Shown piece by piece: positions 59,791-64,000 of a stretch of DNA of 64,000 nucleotides (position 1 is its first letter; each line of letters opens with the position of its first letter). The stretch lies in the NCBI RefSeq assembly GCF_040372045.1, contig NZ_BAABWH010000005.1, one strand, 5' to 3'. The stretch is from Thalassolituus sp006212115. Its GTDB lineage: Bacteria > Pseudomonadota > Gammaproteobacteria > Pseudomonadales > Oceanobacteraceae. The translations under genes were made by a program, and so were the position numbers. The notes under the pieces were generated by a model. The model was not told where the DNA came from, searched no databases, and was given only the letters and a program-made list of their open reading frames with translations.

Positions 59791-60683
59791 CAGTTCCGAG
59801 CTCCAAAACTCTGATTAATCATAAAACGGCTATTGCCGCGCTGTACTTCTATCTGGGCGCGACCTTCCTGCATCACCTGATCAAGCAACGCCTGATCGGA
59901 AGACGCATCCCCCAATTGCTGTCCGTTTATCGACAGCAACACATCACCGGGTTTCATCCCAGCTTTCAATAATATAGAACTGCCTTCAACGCGATATCCC
60001 TCACCAACGCCAACGGACTCCAATCCAAGTCCATCAATCACCACCTCCGGTGACTGACTGGCTGCTTCGCTGGCAATCCCCATGAAATCAGAGGGTCGAC
60101 GTATCCGGCTAAATCTGTCACGCAGTTCCGTGACACGTTCTTCACGGACTTCACGATCTGTGGGCGCCGGAGCCTGAGCAGAGACGCCCACGCCGCGGTT
60201 AGAAAACTCTTCAAACTTAAGTGTCTCAAGCTTACCCGCGGTATCAAGGATCACTTTATCGGGGTACACACCAGCGAGCTTAGTACGGCCCTGAACCACG
60301 TCCCCGACACGGTAAAAATCACCTTTACCGCCCTTCTGCGCAATAATGGCACTGGACATCTCAGCCACACTCGATTGCATAACTCCAAGCAGCTCGAGGC
60401 GTAGACGCGTATCAGGCGCATCCACTTCCTGCACAGCCACCACAGGCTCAGCACCCACCTCACCAAACAAATGATACTGAGCGGTACTGACTTGCGGCGC
60501 CGCCTGAGAGGCCGACTTACCAGCAACAGGTGCTTTCAGGGTGATGGGCTCAGGCGCCAGGACCATCCAGAAAATCGTCGCCAGAAGCCACGCAGTAAGC
60601 AAAGTCAGACTGACGTAGGCGAGACGCTTGACCCATTTCTGCCAGGGGGCGAGTTCAACAGCTTGATTCACTACTGCGACCAT
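59790..60683 (-). CDS. gspC: Type II secretion system protein GspC
   Basis: 297 residues. Inner-membrane protein linking the platform to the secretin: short cytoplasmic start, one membrane helix (about 19-42), homology region (about 65-150: AQYHLFGEVGAEP, RLRLELLGVMQSS, YRVGDVVQGRTKLAGVYPDKVILD) and a C-terminal PDZ domain (about 215-297: GLGLESVGVGEGYRV, SILLKAGMKPGDVLLSINGQ). Placed 20 bases after gspN. Confidence 0.94.
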   Translation of the reverse strand: MVAVVNQAVELAPWQKWVKRLAYVSLTLLTAWLLATIFWMVLAPEPITLKAPVAGKSASQAAPQVSTAQYHLFGEVGAEPVVAVQEVDAPDTRLRLELLGVMQSSVAEMSSAIIAQKGGKGDFYRVGDVVQGRTKLAGVYPDKVILDTAGKLETLKFEEFSNRGVGVSAQAPAPTDREVREERVTELRDRFSRIRRPSDFMGIASEAASQSPEVVIDGLGLESVGVGEGYRVEGSSILLKAGMKPGDVLLSINGQQLGDASSDQALLDQVMQEGRAQIEVQRGNSRFMINQSFGARN

Positions 60684-60703
60684 TATTAATCAAAGCGCTC
60701 AGG

Positions 60704-61483
60704 TTATAGAAACTTCTGCGACACTTCAAAAATTACCGTGTCGGGTTCCGCTTGTTTATCAGGCCAGCTCTGTCCTGCAATATCCACAGCACGACGCAAT
60801 ACCGTCATGCCCCCCCAACCATCAGGCTGCATAAACAACTGCCCTAACGGATCGCCCTCTGCGGTTGCCACAGGGACAACCAGCTTGTCACCTTCCATCA
60901 TCAGATTGGCGACCAGCATCGGTAATTCGGTATCAACAGACTGGCGCTCAACCCGGGCACGGAGCTGACCACCGGAATAAACCAGCTGACCAGTAGCGTC
61001 GCTGACTTTACGATTGGCGATATCAATATTGGCATTCAGGCGACTGAGCTCGAAGTCGCCCTCGAGAGTTGCGCGCGCCTGAATTAAAAGAGGCATCAGA
61101 GCAGCACTGTTCACATAGCCAGAGACATCCGTCAGTTGCAGCTGATCAGGCAGACCGGAAAATAAGCCGTTGGCGTGCGCCTGACCCTCGAAGCGCACAT
61201 TGTCGCCAGTGGCCTTAAGCTCAAGATCCGCCGCGCCCGTCATTAATGACCACGGGCTAAGCTGCCATTCGGTCGCCACGATGCCTGCCTGAGGAATACC
61301 GAGATTGACCCACCCCTGCCAGACAGTCCCTGCTGGATTTTCAATACGCACAGGTAAGCTACGTGCATGTGGCTCGGCGTATTTCCAGAGAAAATGAATC
61401 GGAGTGGTGGCAACCACTATCAGAGTAAAGGCCAGCAGACCAAGCAGGATGTACCACTTAGCTGACCACACGGCACGCAGCAT
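60704..61483 (-). CDS. gspN: Type II secretion system protein GspN
   Basis: 259 residues. One N-terminal membrane helix (about 10-33), then a beta-rich periplasmic part (PVRIENPAGTVWQGWVNLGI, TEWQLSPWSLMTGAADLELK, GDPLGQLFMQPDGWGGMTV). GspN is an accessory T2SS component found in some systems only. Order in the transcript is gspN-gspC-gspD; the ATPase, platform and pseudopilin genes are not in the window, so the T2SS genes are split. Confidence 0.88.
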   Translation of the reverse strand: MLRAVWSAKWYILLGLLAFTLIVVATTPIHFLWKYAEPHARSLPVRIENPAGTVWQGWVNLGIPQAGIVATEWQLSPWSLMTGAADLELKATGDNVRFEGQAHANGLFSGLPDQLQLTDVSGYVNSAALMPLLIQARATLEGDFELSRLNANIDIANRKVSDATGQLVYSGGQLRARVERQSVDTELPMLVANLMMEGDKLVVPVATAEGDPLGQLFMQPDGWGGMTVLRRAVDIAGQSWPDKQAEPDTVIFEVSQKFL

Positions 61484-61618
61484 AATTTTTATATCTTTCC
61501 TTAGTTAGGCTGGACATTCTATCAGTCGGCGGGACAAATTTAACCTGAGATTACTCTGTTGGCGTAAATAATAGTCAATCAACGCGAATACGACGGAGGC
61601 AGTCAGGTTAGCACCGCA

Positions 61619-61960
61619 TTATGACAACGAAATAACAACCCGGGACAACCCTAATTCCAGCGCCAGAGCAGTATCACCGTCGGCGAGTCGTAGTTTTTGG
61701 GTACGGGTAAGCTTCTTAACGCGAAGCTCTGCCCGAAGCGCGTCGCCGTGTGTCCCCACTTTCGCAGCATAGCGCAGAGTAAGTGGTCCCTTACCGCGCA
61801 GGGATCGCGCAGTCTTGCTCTTGTTAGCCGCATGCTCATGAAATCGTCTTGCAACATCAAGGGTGATACCGCAATAGAGCTGACCCGATGCCGTTTCAAT
61901 CAAGTAGAGATACCAACAGGTCTGCGGCTCAACAGCCACAGTGTTATTTTCTTCAGTCAT
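61619..61960 (-). CDS. GIY-YIG nuclease superfamily protein (UPF0213/YhbQ type)
   Basis: 113 residues. The GIY-YIG core is seen as CWYLYLIETASGQLYCGITL with the following arginine in VARRFHEH and a later GPLTLRYAAKVGTHGDALRAE glutamate. A single small domain with no DNA-binding extension. YhbQ proteins are implicated in DNA damage response or are of unknown role. Confidence 0.88.
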   Translation of the reverse strand: MTEENNTVAVEPQTCWYLYLIETASGQLYCGITLDVARRFHEHAANKSKTARSLRGKGPLTLRYAAKVGTHGDALRAELRVKKLTRTQKLRLADGDTALALELGLSRVVISLS

Positions 61961-62035
61961 GTTTGCAGTATGCCAGCTTTACCGTATCGTGTGGCTTTTG
62001 CGGTCTTCTCTGCTTTTTAGCATAGGGTTTTGAGT

Positions 62036-62704
62036 ATGCATTCTGTTTTCCGCGATCCCATCAGCGGTCTCTCTCACTTGCTGGGCGCTCTGTTTGCCAT
62101 TGTCGCCCTGTGCATCCTGATGGTTCGCGCCGCGACCTATGGCTCCACACTTCATATCGTCGCATTCGCTGTTTTTGGTACCACTTTACTGATGATGTTT
62201 GCCAGTAGCGCGCTCTACCACCTGGTGCACGCACCTGCGCATGTCATTCTATGGCTGAAGCGTATCGATCACATGGCGATATTCATGCTGATCGCAGGCA
62301 CTTATACACCCTTTTGCCTCATCCCACTGGCTGGCGATACTGGATTAGGGTTATTGATCGCTGTGTGGGGGCTCGCCGTGGCAGGAATCGGGTTAAAACT
62401 TTTCTGGATTACGGCCCCGCGCTGGCTGTCGACGGTTGTGTACGTTGCTATGGGCTGGCTGGTTGTATTCGCCTATGAGCCAGCCATGGAGCGCGTCCCC
62501 GAAGGCGCTTTACTGTGGTTACTATACGGCGGCATCGCTTACTCGATCGGCGCAGTTGTATACGCACTGCGCTGGCCCGATCCCTGGCCCCGCTGGGTAG
62601 GGTTCCACGAAATATGGCATGTCTTCGTGATGGCCGGTGCGTTCTGCCATTTCTGGGCAGTCGCGTTCCATTTACCTCAGGTTGTTGTTGGAGCAAACCC
62701 ATGA
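62036..62704 (+). CDS. Hemolysin III family (PAQR/YqfA-like) membrane protein
   Basis: 222 residues from the ATG at 62036 (a TTG at 62030 is in frame). Seven membrane helices. Family motifs: DPISGLSHLLGA, ASSALYHLVHA, IDHMAIFMLIAGTYTPFCLI and EIWHVFVMAGAFCHFWAV, the histidines of which bind zinc in PAQR proteins. YqfA affects membrane phospholipid metabolism in E. coli. Its stop overlaps the arfB start (ATGA). Confidence 0.93.
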   Translation: MHSVFRDPISGLSHLLGALFAIVALCILMVRAATYGSTLHIVAFAVFGTTLLMMFASSALYHLVHAPAHVILWLKRIDHMAIFMLIAGTYTPFCLIPLAGDTGLGLLIAVWGLAVAGIGLKLFWITAPRWLSTVVYVAMGWLVVFAYEPAMERVPEGALLWLLYGGIAYSIGAVVYALRWPDPWPRWVGFHEIWHVFVMAGAFCHFWAVAFHLPQVVVGANP

Positions 62705-63120
62705 ATGAGGGACTGTACATTAACCACCGGATCACACTGCCTTGGGCAGAGATCAATCTGAAAGCCATCCGTGCTCAAGGTGCAGGGGGGCAGAACGTCA
62801 ATAAAGTCTCATCGGCGATTCACCTCCGATTTGATGTCCGGCGCTCCTCTCTACCCGATGATGTCAAAGAAGACCTGCTGAAACTGGACGACCAGCGCCT
62901 GACACAAGACGGCACCATCATTATCAAAGCCCAGCGATTCAGGACTCAGGAAAAAAACCGGGAAGATGCTCTGCAACGCTTACAGCAAGTAATCAGAGCG
63001 GCCATGCACAAAGACAAACCACGTGTTGCGACACGCCCTACCCGCGCATCTCAGCGCCGACGCGTCGAGAAAAAAGTCCAGCGAGGACAGATCAAAGCCA
63101 TGCGGGGGCGGGTCCAGTGA
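62701..63120 (+). CDS. arfB: Alternative ribosome-rescue factor B / peptidyl-tRNA hydrolase
   Basis: 139 residues, matching E. coli ArfB (140). It frees stalled ribosomes by hydrolysing peptidyl-tRNA. The catalytic GGQ motif is in RAQGAGGQNVNK (about 29-31) and the basic C-terminal tail that enters the mRNA channel is present (RASQRRRVEKKVQRGQIK). The ATG at 62701 overlaps the upstream stop; a longer in-frame extension upstream is not needed. Confidence 0.95.
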   Translation: MNEGLYINHRITLPWAEINLKAIRAQGAGGQNVNKVSSAIHLRFDVRRSSLPDDVKEDLLKLDDQRLTQDGTIIIKAQRFRTQEKNREDALQRLQQVIRAAMHKDKPRVATRPTRASQRRRVEKKVQRGQIKAMRGRVQ

Positions 63121-63136
63121 CCCGACCTGATAGTCG

Positions 63137-63982
63137 TCACATACTCTTACTTCGGCGATACTTTCTGATCACCGCATACGCACTCTGAATATCCTGAGCT
63201 TTCGACTTGGCGCGCTCGACTTCCGCGGCCGACACACCGCGCGCTGATAGTTTGTCCGGATGGTGCTCGCTCATTAACCGTCGGAAGGTCTGTTTCAACT
63301 CGTCATCCGATACATCCGGCGATAACCCCAGAACCTTATATGCACGGCGCACTTCCCGAGGCATCAACAATTCGGCTTTGCGTGGCTGCGTCTTCTGAAA
63401 CGTGCGATCTTTTGTTCGTGCCCGTGTTTCCCAGTTTGCTCGCTCGTCATTCCGATATAACCACCAGTAGTACTTCACCGGAGGAATACCAAATGTCGCT
63501 GCGACCCGCTTCAGGACTTTACGCTGGGCCCGCGCGATACGCTCTTCTGATCGCGCCACCTTAACCAAAAGTGAAAAGAAGGTTTCGTACTGATTGACCG
63601 GCATACTGGTTTTCAACGTTTGCAGATCGCGCTCAAGCTTATAACTGCTCTGTTTCCCCTCTGAGAACAGGCGCACCGCCAAATTACGACGTTCTCCGGT
63701 CATACCCAGCGCTTCCATGACTCGTTCCGCGGCCTTAATTTCAGCTTCGCTGACCCGGCCATCGGCTTTGGCCAGATGACCCATAATTCGAAACAAGGCG
63801 CTGAGGTGCTCCTGGGCCATAGGTCCCATAGGAGGCTGCTTCGCTTTTTCGGCAAAACGATCTAACAGGTGTCCAGCGATCACACCCACAATCAGTCCCA
63901 GCGGCCCGCCTGTTACAAGGCCAATTGCCGCTCCTGAAGCCTTCCCCACCCAGATACGATTGCTATCACTCAAGGGTTTCAT
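63137..63982 (-). CDS. djlA: DnaJ-like membrane-anchored co-chaperone DjlA
   Basis: 281 residues. A glycine-rich membrane segment near the N-terminus (about 15-40: ASGAAIGLVTGGPLGLIVGV), a TerB-like helical domain (about 55-165: FRIMGHLAKADGRVSEAEI) and a C-terminal J-domain with the HPD motif in MSEHHPDKLSARG (about 243). It stimulates DnaK and tunes envelope and capsule regulation in E. coli. The complete gene is in the window, ending 18 bases before the right edge. Confidence 0.94.
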   Translation of the reverse strand: MKPLSDSNRIWVGKASGAAIGLVTGGPLGLIVGVIAGHLLDRFAEKAKQPPMGPMAQEHLSALFRIMGHLAKADGRVSEAEIKAAERVMEALGMTGERRNLAVRLFSEGKQSSYKLERDLQTLKTSMPVNQYETFFSLLVKVARSEERIARAQRKVLKRVAATFGIPPVKYYWWLYRNDERANWETRARTKDRTFQKTQPRKAELLMPREVRRAYKVLGLSPDVSDDELKQTFRRLMSEHHPDKLSARGVSAAEVERAKSKAQDIQSAYAVIRKYRRSKSM

Positions 63983-64000
63983 CGCGGCACTCCCGCCGAC

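Overview
The window is a single chromosomal stretch of a gammaproteobacterium. The gene content and order (crp next to an OsmC-like gene and speD, separate trpE-trpG-trpD-trpC run, bioB divergent from comF, gspN-gspC-gspD, Pseudomonas-type fadE pair, VolA/DUF1302/DUF1329 lipid-uptake genes) fit a marine, lipid- or hydrocarbon-using Oceanospirillales/Pseudomonadales-type organism such as a Thalassolituus, Oceanobacter or Marinobacter relative. That placement is inference from gene families, not from a search. I saw no tRNA, rRNA, CRISPR array, transposase or prophage.

Layout. 1-5067 (minus): an envelope sensing operon made of a TonB-dependent receptor, two paralogous ABC-type substrate-binding proteins and a hybrid-type or simple histidine kinase cut by the left edge. 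5205-8634: inorganic pyrophosphatase, then a short LOV photoreceptor divergent from a MerR-type class II LitR regulator that is fused by overlap to rsmC. 8647-10733: speD, an OsmC-like gene and crp/vfr. 10780-11371 is a GC-rich, hairpin-rich, gene-free segment that looks like a dispersed repeat. 11372-16228: trpC, trpD, trpG, trpE and a HAD phosphatase. 16440-21340: ribosome hibernation factor, TetR regulator and two FadE-type acyl-CoA dehydrogenases, the second preceded by a PsrA-like operator.

21582-25688: a SprA-related HExxH protein with a small partner, bioB, comF, srkA. 25699-37732: surface and lipid functions, namely a small barrel protein, a 1416-residue repeat adhesin with calcium-binding repeats and a C-terminal barrel, a secreted tail-collar protein, then a VolA-type surface lipase with DUF1302 barrel and DUF1329 periplasmic partner, divergent from a thiolase. 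Together with the fadE pair these would release, import and oxidise fatty acyl chains.

39395-50218: purU, a secreted helical protein, a CBS protein, ppnN, then an alkaline phosphatase and a five-gene minus-strand cluster that is the most unusual thing here: an outer-membrane protein with a FlgO/CsgG-like half, a TPR lipoprotein, one polypeptide that reads as a FliF-like periplasmic domain joined through a membrane helix to a FliG-like rotor, and a MotA/MotB-type stator pair. It has no rod, hook, filament, FliM/FliN or export gene. I read it as a stand-alone flagellar-motor-derived machine of unknown output.

50533-63982: phhB, class I fumarase, a DUF2846 lipoprotein, two small tandem secreted proteins sharing a motif, a degenerate acyl-CoA-dehydrogenase-like protein with a coiled-coil membrane protein, sodB, a YceF-type Maf protein, gspD-gspC-gspN of type II secretion, a GIY-YIG protein, a hemolysin III family protein, arfB and djlA.
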